64,000 bases of DNA. Source: Streptomyces sp. SCSIO 30461. Lineage in GTDB: Bacteria; Actinomycetota; Actinomycetes; Streptomycetales; Streptomycetaceae. Shown here one piece after another: positions 25,620 through 34,065 of the stretch. The notes beneath the pieces are model-generated. The model was not told the origin of the DNA, did not search any database, and saw only the letters and a program-made list of their open reading frames with translations. The position numbers and the translations under genes are program-made. The stretch is from the NCBI RefSeq assembly GCF_037023745.1, contig NZ_CP146101.1, forward strand, positions 6,960,001-7,024,000, read 5' to 3'. The first letter of the stretch is position 1. Each line of letters starts with the position of its first letter.

Positions 25620-25910
25620 ATGGTGCGGAAGCGCGTGATCGTGTCAGGGCTGGTCCAGGGTGTGTTCTACCGGGACACCTGCCGACGGGTGGCCCGGGAG
25701 TACGGGGTGTCCGGGTGGGTGCGGAATCTGGCCAACGGGAACGTGGAAGCGGTGTTCGAGGGGGATCCGGACGCCGTGGAGACAGTGGTGCGCTGGACGC
25801 GGGAGGGTCCTCCGGCGGCGGAGGTACGACGGGTGGACGTCGCGGATGAGGCGCCCCAGGGCATCGAGGGCTTCGAGGTGCGGGTGACTGCGCCGAGGCC
25901 GGAGGGGTGA
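25620..25910 (+). CDS. acyP: Acylphosphatase
   Basis: A 96-residue enzyme hydrolysing carboxyl-phosphate mixed anhydrides. It shows the family signature VSGLVQGVFYRDTCRR (catalytic Arg and loop) and GWVRNLANGNVEAVFEG with the catalytic Asn. Length is normal. It starts 62 nt after the SEC-C gene on the same strand. Confidence 0.95.
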   Translation: MVRKRVIVSGLVQGVFYRDTCRRVAREYGVSGWVRNLANGNVEAVFEGDPDAVETVVRWTREGPPAAEVRRVDVADEAPQGIEGFEVRVTAPRPEG

Positions 25911-25963
25911 GGCTCCCGGCCCCGCGGCAGCGGCCGGGTCCGCACCGCGGGCCCGGGACCGAC

Positions 25964-26011
25964 GGGACGAACGCACGACGGGACGAACGCACGGCGGGAC
26001 GAACGCACGGC
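25964..26011. repeat. 16-bp tandem repeat, three units
   Basis: GGGACGAACGCACGRC occurs three times in succession (25964-25979, 25980-25995, 25996-26011), the first unit with A and the others with G. Further on, the gap holds a hairpin GACCTGA/TCAGGTC (26062-26068 with 26077-26083) and short CGGTCGGTT repeats near 26091-26120. This 210-bp region separates acyP from the convergent DUF1876 gene and codes for nothing visible; the hairpin could act as a terminator. Confidence 0.6.
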
Positions 26012-26120
26012 GGGAAGGGCCGGAGCGGATTCGCGCCCGGTCCTTCCCGGTCAGCCGATTCGACCTGATCGTTCGTTCAGGTCCTTCACTTCGGTCGGTT
26101 CGGTCGGGCGGTTCGGTCGG

Positions 26121-26384
26121 TCACATCGCGATATCGGCCGGTCGGTGGGTATGCCCTTCCACGTCAGCCGCCGCGCGGTCCACCAGTTCGTGGGCCAGCT
26201 TCGAGCAGGCGCGGGCGGCTGCCAGTTCCTCTCCGATCTTCGGGTCCGGAGTGTCGCTCGGGCTGCGCCTCGCTATGCCGAGCCCCTGGACGCCGGGGGC
26301 GTCGGGGCCACTGAGGGAAGCCTTGCAGGCGGTCCGGGTCCCGTCTTCCTCGAACGAGAGGTCGATGTTCCAGTGCTGCGTCAT
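26121..26384 (-). CDS. DUF1876 family small protein (dsRBD-like fold)
   Basis: An 87-residue protein with the DUF1876 pattern: a beta-strand start (HWNIDLSFEEDGTRTACKASL), a G-R-PSD segment (ARRSPSDTPDPKIGEELAAARA) and a C-terminal helix (SKLAHELVDRAAADVEG). Such proteins are common and often multi-copy in actinobacteria; the fold resembles dsRNA-binding domains, but a nucleic-acid function is unproven. It starts 26 nt after the stop of the SRPBCC gene and is probably in one operon with it. Confidence 0.85.
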   Translation of the reverse strand: MTQHWNIDLSFEEDGTRTACKASLSGPDAPGVQGLGIARRSPSDTPDPKIGEELAAARACSKLAHELVDRAAADVEGHTHRPADIAM

Positions 26385-26410
26385 GACGGATCACTTTCGC
26401 CGTACGGGCA

Positions 26411-26854
26411 TTACTGAACGGGATGCGCGAATTCCACCAGGTCCTTGAACTGGCGGAGGTCCTGCCGGACGGTCCGTTCGAAGGCCGCCGACTGTGCAAA
26501 CCCCTTGGGGCCGCCGAAACTGTCGTGCGCCTCGCCCGGGTCGTACTCCATCCGCAGCTGGACCCTGGTGTGTGTCGCGTCGAGCGGGAGGAGCGAGACG
26601 GAGCCGCTGAGGTGCGGGGCGTCCACCGTCCTCCAGGTCATCGTTTCCCGGGGCCGGAGGTCCTCGGTGGCGGCGTCGACTCCGCGGACGCCGCCCCGGG
26701 TGCCCTCCAGATCCATGTGGATGCCCGACGCGCCCTCGCGCCGGGCCTCGCGGACTCCTCCGACGAAGCGGGGATAGTCCTCGACCTGGTGCAGATGGTC
26801 CCAGACCACGTCACCGGGTGCCGTGATGTCGATCTGTTCTTCGAGAGTGGGCAT
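26411..26854 (-). CDS. SRPBCC/START-like cyclase-dehydrase family protein
   Basis: A 147-residue protein of the helix-grip fold. It begins with the typical IDITAPGDVVWDHLHQVEDYPRF, continues with TMTWRTVDAPHLSG and ends in the long C-terminal helix FERTVRQDLRQFKDLV. Members bind hydrophobic ligands or act as membrane-stress effectors; none of the cues here give a ligand. A GGGGAG site precedes the ATG. Cotranscribed with the DUF1876 gene. Confidence 0.87.
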   Translation of the reverse strand: MPTLEEQIDITAPGDVVWDHLHQVEDYPRFVGGVREARREGASGIHMDLEGTRGGVRGVDAATEDLRPRETMTWRTVDAPHLSGSVSLLPLDATHTRVQLRMEYDPGEAHDSFGGPKGFAQSAAFERTVRQDLRQFKDLVEFAHPVQ

Positions 26855-26968
26855 GGCGATCTCCCCTGTCTCTGCTTCCAGGGTGCGTTCCGGGGCGCTT
26901 CACCGCAACGGCGGACAGTGCGGCGGCCGGTACGTGTCCCGCGTGCGCTGATCTCCGTTGTGAGGCGC

Positions 26969-27850
26969 ATGAAGCGTCTTCCAGCAGTGGTCTCCGCGGT
27001 GATGGTGGCGGGCCTCGCGGGTGCCGCCCCCGCGGCACCCGCCGGTCCGGTCGCCGTCGTCCCGACGAGCTTCGCCGCCACCCTCACCGGTACCCGCGAC
27101 AGCACGGCTGTCGCCGTCGTCACCGTCACGGCCGACCGGGTCGTCTTCGCGCTCCGCTGGAGCGGCTTCGTACCGGAGTACGGCCATCTCCACGAGGGCG
27201 ACGGGGAGGGCGACCGTCGCACGGGCGCGTCCGCCGGCAAGAAGCCCCCCGCCAAGGTGCGTCTGTTCGGCAGCGCGATGCCCGACACGGTGCGGGCAGC
27301 CGCAGGACAGGTCGCGCTCGACGATGCGGGGCTGGCCCGGCGGATCCTGGCCAATCCCTCCGGCTGGACCGTCGACCTGCATGGTGCGCGGCTGCCGGGC
27401 GGGTCCGTGGCGGGCCGGCTCGCCCCGTTGCGACGGAGCATCGGTCCGCTCACAGCCCGCAAGGCGACCGGTGCCGGAACGCTTCGGGCACTCGCCAGCG
27501 GCGGCCAGGAGGTCCCGAAGAGCGACCCGTCCAAGGTGGGGGACCCGGACGGGCAGGCTCTGGCCGAGCTGCGCCCCGACGGGACGGCGATCGACTACGG
27601 GTACGCCTGGCTCGACATCCAGAGCCCATCCAAGGGGCATCTCCACAAGGGCGTCCCGGGCCGGAACGGCGATGTCGTCTTCGACTTCTTCGACCGGCCG
27701 GTGCCGGACGGGATCTTCGCCGTGTCCGGACGGCTGGAGGGCCTGGACCGCGCCACGGTGAATCGGGTCCGGGACAACCCGCGTGGCTACTACGCCAATC
27801 TGCACACGGCCGAGTTCCCCGATGGCGCCGTGCGCGGGCAGCTCGCCTAA
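26969..27850 (+). CDS. Secreted protein with two CHRD domains
   Basis: A 293-residue exported protein. The signal peptide MKRLPAVVSAVMVAG ends near APAAPAG. Two CHRD domains follow at about 35-150 and 165-290, each ending with the family pattern of a His-containing strand and a Pro-Asp/Gly turn (GWTVDLHGARLPGGSVAGRL and YYANLHTAEFPDGAVRGQL). CHRD domains were first described in chordin; bacterial forms are of unknown function and may bind metals or other surface ligands. The start follows a GAGG sequence. Confidence 0.87.
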   Translation: MKRLPAVVSAVMVAGLAGAAPAAPAGPVAVVPTSFAATLTGTRDSTAVAVVTVTADRVVFALRWSGFVPEYGHLHEGDGEGDRRTGASAGKKPPAKVRLFGSAMPDTVRAAAGQVALDDAGLARRILANPSGWTVDLHGARLPGGSVAGRLAPLRRSIGPLTARKATGAGTLRALASGGQEVPKSDPSKVGDPDGQALAELRPDGTAIDYGYAWLDIQSPSKGHLHKGVPGRNGDVVFDFFDRPVPDGIFAVSGRLEGLDRATVNRVRDNPRGYYANLHTAEFPDGAVRGQLA

Positions 27851-27896
27851 GCTCGGGTCCGCACACTCGGACGAACCCGGAGAAGGGCGGCACACC

Positions 27897-28202
27897 ATGG
27901 CCAGGATCCCGTCAGCGGCGGTCGCGGCGAGCGGACTCATCGGCGGTTACGGAATCGCCCGCTGGACCGGGAAGCGGCCACTCGGCGGGGTCGCGCTGGC
28001 CGCTGCGGGGACCGCCGCCGCACTTCAGTGGCAGCGGGAGGCCGGCGGCAAGGCGGCGGCCGGTCTCGGCGCTGCCTACGTGGCCGCTTTCGCCGGGTCG
28101 CATCCGCTGGCGAAGAAGCTGGGCGCGTGGCCGGCCGTGTTCACGGTGGCCGGCGGTGTGGCCCTCGCGTCCTGGGCGGTCACGCGCTCGAATTCTCTCT
28201 GA
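27897..28202 (+). CDS. Small Ala/Gly-rich membrane protein, unknown
   Basis: A 101-residue protein with three or four short hydrophobic stretches (AAVAASGLIGGYGIAR; GGVALAAAGTAAAL; GLGAAYVAAFAGS; VFTVAGGVALASWAV) separated by basic residues. No family recognised. GAGAAGGGCGG upstream of the ATG is a plausible ribosome binding site. It sits 46 bp after the CHRD gene and may be transcribed with it. Confidence 0.65.
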   Translation: MARIPSAAVAASGLIGGYGIARWTGKRPLGGVALAAAGTAAALQWQREAGGKAAAGLGAAYVAAFAGSHPLAKKLGAWPAVFTVAGGVALASWAVTRSNSL

Positions 28203-28260
28203 ACTCCCTTTGAACGCCGGGGCGTTCCGCTGCGTATCGATAGGCAACTCCCCCTTGGAG

Positions 28261-28303
28261 CTGGGCGCGTGACCCGACCGGTGAGGCCAGGTCACGCGCC
28301 CAG
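28261..28303. terminator. Bidirectional hairpin between convergent genes
   Basis: A 14-bp perfect inverted repeat, 28261-28274 with 28290-28303. The right arm covers the stop codon of the DUF445 gene. Confidence 0.75.
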
Positions 28304-29704
28304 CGCATGAGCGACCGTATAGATCGCCAGACCGGCCAGCGCGCCCACCACCGTGCCGTTGATCCGGATGAACTGGAGGTCGCGGCCGATATGGGCCTCG
28401 ATCTTTCGTGAGGTGTGCTCGGCGTCCCAGCTCGCGACCGTGTCGCTGATCAGGGAGGTGATCTCGGCGCGGTACGTGGTGACGACATACGCCGCCGCCT
28501 CCTCGACCCACCCCTCCAGCTTCCGCTGCAACCGCCCGTCCGTGGCCAGCCGGGCGCCGAAGGCCATCAACGAGGCGCGGGCGCGCAGGCGCAGCTCGCT
28601 GCGTTCGTCGTCCGCAGCAGAGATGATCATGGTGCGCACGGAGGCCCAGGCGGAGGCGATGACGTCCTGCACCTCCGGTCGTCCCAGGAAGTCCGACTTC
28701 ATACGCTCCACACGTGCACGGGTGTCGGTGTCGGCCTGGAGGTCGGCGGCAAAGTCGGCGAGGAAGCGGTCGATCGCACCGCGCGCCGGATGGCCGGGAG
28801 AGTCGCGCATCTCGGTGACGAAGCGCAGCAGCTCCTTGTAGACCCGCTCACCCACCTTCCGGTCCACGAATCGCGGGGTCCAGCCGGGCGCGCCACCCTG
28901 GACCGCGTCCATCACCGAGTCCGCGTGCAGCACCAGCCAGTCGTGGGCGCGGGAGCAGATCAGGTCCACGCCGCGGTGGTGTGCGCCATCGGCGACGATC
29001 CTGTCCAGCGTCTTGCCGATGCCGGGGGCGATCTCGGCGGCCTCCGCGCGGCGGGTGATCGCCTCTCCGGCGACCGCCTGGACGTCGGAGTCGCGCAGCA
29101 CGGCGAGTGCCCCGCGCAGCGCGGTGGACAGCTCCGATGTGACGCGGTCGGCGTGGGCGGGTTCGGCGAGCCAGGCGCCGACCCGGCCACCGAGTTGGAG
29201 CGACCGCAGGCGGGCCCGCACGACATCGGCCGACAGGAAGTTCTCGCCGACGAATGAGCCGAGCGAGGCACCGAGTTGGTCCTTCTTGGTGGGGATGATC
29301 GCGGTGTGCGGGATGGGGATGCCGAGCGGGTGCCGGAACAGCGCGGTGACCGCGAACCAGTCGGCCAGCGCGCCCACCATGCCGGCCTCGGCCGCCGCTG
29401 CCACATAGCCGGGCCAACCCTCGATCCCGGCGTTCTTCGCCCAGGTCGCCAGCACGAAGACCAGCGCGACGAAGAGCAGCAGGCCGGTCGCGGTCAGCTT
29501 CATCAGGCGCACACCGCGGCGCTTCTCCTCGTCGGCGGCGGTGTAGGCGAACGATGCGAGCGGCGCGACCCTGGCCCCCACGGCGGCACGGGTGCCCCCC
29601 GGGGCGCCGGACAGCGCGCCCGGTGCCGTGCCCGCCGACGTGCCCGAGGTGCCGCCTGGCGGCTTGTCCGGCTGGGCGCCTTCAGTACGTTCAGTACGTT
29701 TCAT
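28292..29704 (-). CDS. DUF445 family membrane protein
   Basis: About 470 residues. After a disordered Gly/Thr/Pro-rich N-terminus, a helix near 70-90 (GLLLFVALVFVLATW) leads into the DUF445 signature EAGMVGALADWFAVTALFRHPLG and IPHTAIIPTKKDQLG. A long helical middle follows, and a final hydrophobic segment (GALAGLAIYTVAHALGA) ends the protein. DUF445 proteins (YjiN/YheB type) are membrane-bound and poorly understood. The ATG at 29704 follows GGTGGAG; a GTG three codons upstream is also possible. Confidence 0.87.
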   Translation of the reverse strand: MKRTERTEGAQPDKPPGGTSGTSAGTAPGALSGAPGGTRAAVGARVAPLASFAYTAADEEKRRGVRLMKLTATGLLLFVALVFVLATWAKNAGIEGWPGYVAAAAEAGMVGALADWFAVTALFRHPLGIPIPHTAIIPTKKDQLGASLGSFVGENFLSADVVRARLRSLQLGGRVGAWLAEPAHADRVTSELSTALRGALAVLRDSDVQAVAGEAITRRAEAAEIAPGIGKTLDRIVADGAHHRGVDLICSRAHDWLVLHADSVMDAVQGGAPGWTPRFVDRKVGERVYKELLRFVTEMRDSPGHPARGAIDRFLADFAADLQADTDTRARVERMKSDFLGRPEVQDVIASAWASVRTMIISAADDERSELRLRARASLMAFGARLATDGRLQRKLEGWVEEAAAYVVTTYRAEITSLISDTVASWDAEHTSRKIEAHIGRDLQFIRINGTVVGALAGLAIYTVAHALGA

Positions 29705-29853
29705 CCGCTCCACCCGTCCGCGTACCTCTCCGTCCCTTCCTTACCTGACCGACTCCCGGGACGCATGTCGAGTTCCCGGCGCAGCCCCCAGGCACCCCTG
29801 AAAGATCACCCATGGTCTCCCGCAGGGGGCGGACACGGACCAGCGGACGGGGA

Positions 29854-30114
29854 CTACTCCGGGCCGCCGCGCGCCCGGCGTTCCGCACGGCGCTCCTCGC
29901 GCTTCTCCAGTCGGGCGCGGCGGCGGGCTTCCTTCAGCCGGAGCTTGTCGGCCCTGCGAAGCTTGCGCTCGACGCCGACCCCGCCCAACCGTGCGAATCC
30001 GGTGATCGTCACCCGCGGCGAGTCGGGAGCGATCTCGGCGGCGCCGGAGCGGTGGTTCTCGGCGAAGCCGCCCATGAAGCCGAAGCCGGCCGTAGCCCCA
30101 ATGGGGTCTGCCAC
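29854..30114 (-). CDS. Short protein resembling the C-terminal part of DUF1707/LiaF-like proteins
   Basis: An 86-residue reading frame starting with GTG. It shows GFGFMGGFAENH and VTITGFARLGGVGVERK, the two glycine-rich blocks seen at the end of LiaF/DUF1707 cell-wall-stress proteins, then a highly charged Arg/Lys/Glu tail. The DUF1707 or membrane part expected upstream is missing, and the 5' sequence contains no in-frame continuation. It may be a remnant or a short stand-alone protein. The ribosome binding site is poorly placed (GGAGG about 16 nt upstream). Confidence 0.5.
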   Translation of the reverse strand: MADPIGATAGFGFMGGFAENHRSGAAEIAPDSPRVTITGFARLGGVGVERKLRRADKLRLKEARRRARLEKREERRAERRARGGPE

Positions 30115-30281
30115 GCGACCGTATTTCCGGCCTCCGGCACGGGGCTTGTCGGCGCGGGAAGCGCGAGCCGGGCAGTATGGGCAAGAACTGCCAAATCAGT
30201 CGAATCACCCCATACAGCCGAATATCCGATACAGCCCTAAAGCAGCGCCGGCGACCAACGGGCCGAGGAGTCCCCACCGAC

Positions 30282-32672
30282 ATGAGCGACGAGCAGGCAC
30301 GGCAGCGAGTCCAGGACCCCTGGGACGACCCCGAGCACACGGGCACCCGGGGCACGGAACGCGACGGCACGGGGAGTGCGGGCACAGGCGCCTGGGGTGC
30401 GGCCGAAACGAAGGAAGCCGGTCGGAAGAACCGCGGACCCTTCGCCCCCCGCACCGGACTGCGCCGCCTCATCCCCACCTGGCGGATGCTGTTCGGCGCC
30501 CTCCTGATCACCGGACTGATCCTCGTCGGCGGCTTCATCGCCGGATACCTGCTCGTCCACATCCCGCCGGCCAACGCCCACGCCGTCGCCCAGTCGAACG
30601 TCTACCTGTACGCCGACGGCACCACCCAGATCGTCCGGGACGGCGAGATCAACCGGGAGAACGTCGAACTGGCACAAGTGCCCCGAACCGTCCAGCACGC
30701 CGTGCTCGCCGCCGAAGACCGGGACTTCCACACCGAACGGGCCGTCGACCCCCTGGCGATGATCCGCGGCGGCTGGAACACCCTCACCGGCAAGGGCAGG
30801 CAATCCGGCTCCACCATCACCCAGCAGTACGTCAAGAACTACTACCTCGGCCAGGAACAGACCATCACCCGGAAAGTGAAGGAGTTCTTCATCGCGATCA
30901 AACTCGACCGCGAGGAGAGCAAGAGCCACATCCTGAAGGGCTACCTCAACACCAGCTACTTCGGGCGCAACGCCTACGGCATCCAGGCCGCGGCCACGGC
31001 CTACTACGGCAAGGACGTCTCCGAACTGGACAGCGCGGAAGGCGCCTACCTCGCGTCGCTGCTCAACGCACCGAGCGCCTTCGACGTGACCACCCACCCC
31101 GAGAACAAGCCCGCGGCCCACGCCCGCTGGAACTACGTACTCGACGGCATGGTCAAGGAACACTGGCTCGACCCCGCCGAACGCGCCGCCATGACCTTCC
31201 CCGAACCGGGCCCGGCACGCCCCGCCACCGGGCTGTCGGGACAGCGCGGCTACATCGTCCAAGCCGTCGAGGACTACCTCGTCAGCCACGGCGTCATCGA
31301 CGAGACCACGCTCGCACACGGCGGCTACCGCATCGTCACCACACTCCAGAAGCCAAAGCAGGACGCCCTCGTCCGGGCCGTCGACCAGCATGTGACGGCT
31401 CACCGCAAACCCGGCCGGGCCACCGACCGCCACGTGCGCGTCGGCGGCGCCTCGATCGACCCCGCCACCGGAAAGGTGGTCGCCATGTACGGAGGCATCG
31501 ACTACACCAAACAGTTCGTCAACAACGCGACACGACGTGACTACCAGGTCGGCTCCACCTTCAAGCCCTTCGTCTTCACCGCCGCAGTCGAACACGGCTC
31601 CCGCACCGAGGACGGCCGCCACATCACCCCCGGGACCCTCTACGACGGCACCGACCAGCGCGAGGTACTGGGCCCCGACGGCCCCATCGGCTACGCCCCC
31701 GAGAACGAGGACAACCGCTCCTACGGGCCCATGACCGTCAGCGCCGCCACGGACTCGTCGGTCAACTCCGTGTACGCCCAGCTGGCGCAGGACGTCGGTC
31801 CCGCCCGGGTGAAGCGGACCGCCATCGCCCTCGGCATTCCGGCCGGCACCCCGGACCTCACCGCGTACCCGTCCATCGCCCTCGGCGTGGCCACCCCCAG
31901 CGTCCTCGAACTCGCCGAGGCCTACGCGACCCTCGCCAACCACGGCAGACACATCGATCACTCACTGGTCGAGAGCATCAGCCGGAGCGGTGAAGAGATC
32001 AAGCTCCCCAAAGCGGAGAGCAAACGAGCCATCAGCCGCGAAGCCGCCGACACCACGACACTGATGCTGCGCAACGTGGTGGAGGAAGGCACCGGCGCCG
32101 CCGCACAGCAGGCGGGCCGCCCCGCGGCCGGGAAGACCGGCACAGCGGAGGAGGACAAGGCAGCCTGGTTCGCGGGCTACACACCCGAGCTGACCACCGT
32201 CGTCGCCATGATGGGCCAGGACCCCGGAACCGGCGCGCACAAGCCGCTCTACGGCGCCCTGGGATTCGCCAGGATCAGCGGCGGCGGCCCCCCGGCCCGT
32301 ATCTGGGCGCAGTACACAGCGGACGCTCTGAAGGGCCGGCGGGTCACCGACTTCGACCTGCTGCTCGACGACGCAGCGGACGAGGAGCTGGACCGCGAGG
32401 CACCCTGGCCGCTGGACGACGAGCCCTACGGACGTAAGCGCTTCCACCGATACGGCGGAGACCGCGACACCGGACGCGACAGCGACAGCGGCCGCGGCGA
32501 CGAGGACGCCCAGGACGAGGACATCGCCCGCATGGCCCCGCCCGCCCCACCACGACCCACCCGCAGCCCCGCCCCCGAACCAGGCCGCCGACCGCACACA
32601 CCACCCCCGAGCGGCGCCGCACCCAGCGGCGGCGGCTGGACCGTCCTCCCGGGATTCCCCCCACGGCGTTGA
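30282..32672 (+). CDS. Class A penicillin-binding protein (transglycosylase-transpeptidase)
   Basis: A 796-residue bifunctional peptidoglycan synthase. A cytoplasmic charged N-terminus is followed by one membrane helix at about 70-92. The GT51 domain (about 120-300) contains AAEDRDFHTE with the catalytic Glu, and GSTITQQYVKNYYL. The transpeptidase domain (about 390-700) has the SxxK box GSTFKPF near 424, the SxN box SVN near 493 and the KTG box GKTGTAEED near 617. The tail is Arg/Asp- and Pro-rich and probably disordered. Acts outside the membrane at elongation or septation sites. Several class A PBPs occur in Streptomyces; which one this is cannot be said. Confidence 0.95.
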   Translation: MSDEQARQRVQDPWDDPEHTGTRGTERDGTGSAGTGAWGAAETKEAGRKNRGPFAPRTGLRRLIPTWRMLFGALLITGLILVGGFIAGYLLVHIPPANAHAVAQSNVYLYADGTTQIVRDGEINRENVELAQVPRTVQHAVLAAEDRDFHTERAVDPLAMIRGGWNTLTGKGRQSGSTITQQYVKNYYLGQEQTITRKVKEFFIAIKLDREESKSHILKGYLNTSYFGRNAYGIQAAATAYYGKDVSELDSAEGAYLASLLNAPSAFDVTTHPENKPAAHARWNYVLDGMVKEHWLDPAERAAMTFPEPGPARPATGLSGQRGYIVQAVEDYLVSHGVIDETTLAHGGYRIVTTLQKPKQDALVRAVDQHVTAHRKPGRATDRHVRVGGASIDPATGKVVAMYGGIDYTKQFVNNATRRDYQVGSTFKPFVFTAAVEHGSRTEDGRHITPGTLYDGTDQREVLGPDGPIGYAPENEDNRSYGPMTVSAATDSSVNSVYAQLAQDVGPARVKRTAIALGIPAGTPDLTAYPSIALGVATPSVLELAEAYATLANHGRHIDHSLVESISRSGEEIKLPKAESKRAISREAADTTTLMLRNVVEEGTGAAAQQAGRPAAGKTGTAEEDKAAWFAGYTPELTTVVAMMGQDPGTGAHKPLYGALGFARISGGGPPARIWAQYTADALKGRRVTDFDLLLDDAADEELDREAPWPLDDEPYGRKRFHRYGGDRDTGRDSDSGRGDEDAQDEDIARMAPPAPPRPTRSPAPEPGRRPHTPPPSGAAPSGGGWTVLPGFPPRR

Positions 32673-32712
32673 GGCGACGACAAGCCCCGCGGGCGGCCAC
32701 CACACCGCGCGC

Positions 32713-33033
32713 CTAATGCCCCGATGTCGCTTTCAAGCCCACCACCGCCACCAGCAGCAGCACCACGAAGAAGATCCGCGCGGCGGTCGCCGGCTCACCC
32801 AGCACCACCATGCCGAACACCGCCGCACCCGCAGCGCCGATACCGACCCACACGCCATACGCCGTACCGACCGGCAGCGACCTGGCGGCAACGGACAGCA
32901 GAAGCATGCTCACGACGATCCCGGCGGCGGTGAGAACACTCGGCCACAGCCGCGTGAAACCGTCCGTGTACTTCATGCCGACCGACCAGCCGACCTCAAG
33001 CAGACCGGCGAGCAGCAGCAGGACCCAGGCCAT
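32713..33033 (-). CDS. sugE: SMR-family guanidinium exporter (Gdx/SugE type)
   Basis: A 106-residue, four-helix small multidrug resistance protein. It has LLEVGWSVGMKYTDGF with the essential membrane Glu13, and SLPVGTAYGVWVGIGAAG, both close to the SugE/Gdx subgroup that exports guanidinium in exchange for protons. It is preceded by a guanidine-III riboswitch (separate entry), which strongly supports guanidinium rather than drugs as the substrate. It forms a dual-topology dimer in studied members. Confidence 0.93.
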   Translation of the reverse strand: MAWVLLLLAGLLEVGWSVGMKYTDGFTRLWPSVLTAAGIVVSMLLLSVAARSLPVGTAYGVWVGIGAAGAAVFGMVVLGEPATAARIFFVVLLLVAVVGLKATSGH

Positions 33034-33067
33034 GACAGGCGCCTCCGAGACGAAGCGGATACGGGGT

Positions 33068-33107
33068 GCGTCGTCTTTGCCTGCCCGGTACGGCGCGTCT
33101 CGTCGGG
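33068..33107 (-). promoter_or_regulatory. Guanidine-III (ykkC-III) riboswitch
   Basis: Read on the minus strand the 40-nt segment runs CCCGACGAGACGCGCCGTAC, then CGGGCAGGCAAAGACGACGC. It agrees with the ykkC-III consensus as I know it (CGACGAG, GCGCCGTAC, CGG..CAGG, CAAGACG, GCGC), including pairing of CCCG with CGGG and the pseudoknot-forming GCGC/CGACGC parts. The -10-like TAAGGT at plus-strand 33116-33121 would start transcription just upstream of it. It ends about 35 nt before the sugE start, so ligand binding would free translation or extend the transcript. Confidence 0.85.
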
Positions 33108-33140
33108 TACCGGCAACCTTAGCAACACCCGCCGCAACGC

Positions 33141-33180
33141 CCGGGAGGGCCTGACGACCGCGGTCGTCAGGCCCTCCCGG
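33141..33180. terminator. 40-bp perfect palindrome, bidirectional terminator
   Basis: CCGGGAGGGCCTGACGACCG is followed immediately by its exact complement, 20 bp per arm without a spacer. It lies 29 bp after the stop of the GroES-like gene and just upstream of the sugE promoter, insulating the riboswitch. Confidence 0.75.
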
Positions 33181-33209
33181 CCGAAGCCTCGCTCACATAC
33201 CGACCGTCG

Positions 33210-33548
33210 CTACAGATACAGCCCGGTCGAATCGACGCCGCCTTCGAACCGGTCGGCGGCGACCGCGTGCAGATCGCGCTCGCGCATCAGGATGTACGCG
33301 ACCCCGCGCACCTCCACCTCGGCCCGGTCCTCCGGGTCGTACAGCACCCGGTCCCCCGGCTCCACCGTACGGACGTTCTGCCCGACCGCGACCACCTCGG
33401 CCCAGGAAAGCCGACGACCGACCGCGGCCGTCGCCGGAATCAGGATGCCGCCCCCGGAACGCCGCTCCCCCTCCGGGGCATCGGACCGGACCAGCACCCG
33501 GTCATGCAGCATCTTGATCGGCAGTTTGTCGTGCGTGTTCTCGCTCAC
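33210..33548 (-). CDS. GroES-like (Cpn10 family) protein
   Basis: A 112-residue protein with the Cpn10 beta-barrel pattern: KMLHDRVLVRSDAPEGERRSGGGILIPATA, then VVAVGQNVRTVEPGDRVLYDPED. The mobile-loop region is present, but the C-terminal part is extended (LMRERDLHAVAADRFEGG) compared with true GroES. It is not next to a groEL gene, so it is probably a divergent paralogue of unknown partner. The GTG at 33548 follows AGGTAGG at 9 nt spacing; another GTG two codons upstream is too close to that site. Confidence 0.85.
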   Translation of the reverse strand: MSENTHDKLPIKMLHDRVLVRSDAPEGERRSGGGILIPATAAVGRRLSWAEVVAVGQNVRTVEPGDRVLYDPEDRAEVEVRGVAYILMRERDLHAVAADRFEGGVDSTGLYL

Positions 33549-33603
33549 GAGCACGAACCTACCTGTCCCGCCCCATCCCGCATCCCGCCGGGGTCGCGGC
33601 CGG

Positions 33604-33924
33604 TCACACCTTCCGCTTCCTGGCGGACAGCGCCAGCAACCCCACGACAGTCGCGGCGGCGAGAGCCGCCGGCACCACACGATCGAGCCGCGGCGCGCCG
33701 TCATGGTGCACAAAACGCGCCTTCACATCCGTGAGCAGCCGGTTCGCGGCGACGAACGCCCGCCCTGCCGTCTGGTCGACGGTCGCGGCGACCCTGGCCT
33801 TCGCATCCCCGATGATCGTCTTCGGGTGCACGCGCACGCCGATCTCATCGAGCGTCTCAGCCAGCAGGTCGCGGCGGCGGACGATATCCGCCTCGATCTG
33901 CGCCGGGGTCCTGGAATCCGACAC
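33604..33924 (-). CDS. DUF3618 family membrane protein
   Basis: A 106-residue protein with the DUF3618 start RTPAQIEADIVRRRDLLAETLDEIGVRVHPKTI, which is helical and phage-tape-measure-like, and one C-terminal transmembrane helix (VPAALAAATVVGLLALSARKRKV). Related actinobacterial proteins often sit beside stress or phage-shock-like genes; function unknown. GTG at 33924 has GGAGGC six nt upstream. It is followed after 55 nt by the GroES-like gene on the same strand. Confidence 0.82.
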   Translation of the reverse strand: MSDSRTPAQIEADIVRRRDLLAETLDEIGVRVHPKTIIGDAKARVAATVDQTAGRAFVAANRLLTDVKARFVHHDGAPRLDRVVPAALAAATVVGLLALSARKRKV

Positions 33925-34065
33925 TGCGCCGCCTCCGTGGTCGTATCCGTATGTCTTCGTCAACTGCTACGTCATCGACAGTCTGTCAGCTCGACGCACG
34001 CCACACCCCATGGCACCCCTATTACGCTCGGTGCCGTACGTCCGTCCCCCTGAGGAGAACCGAGA

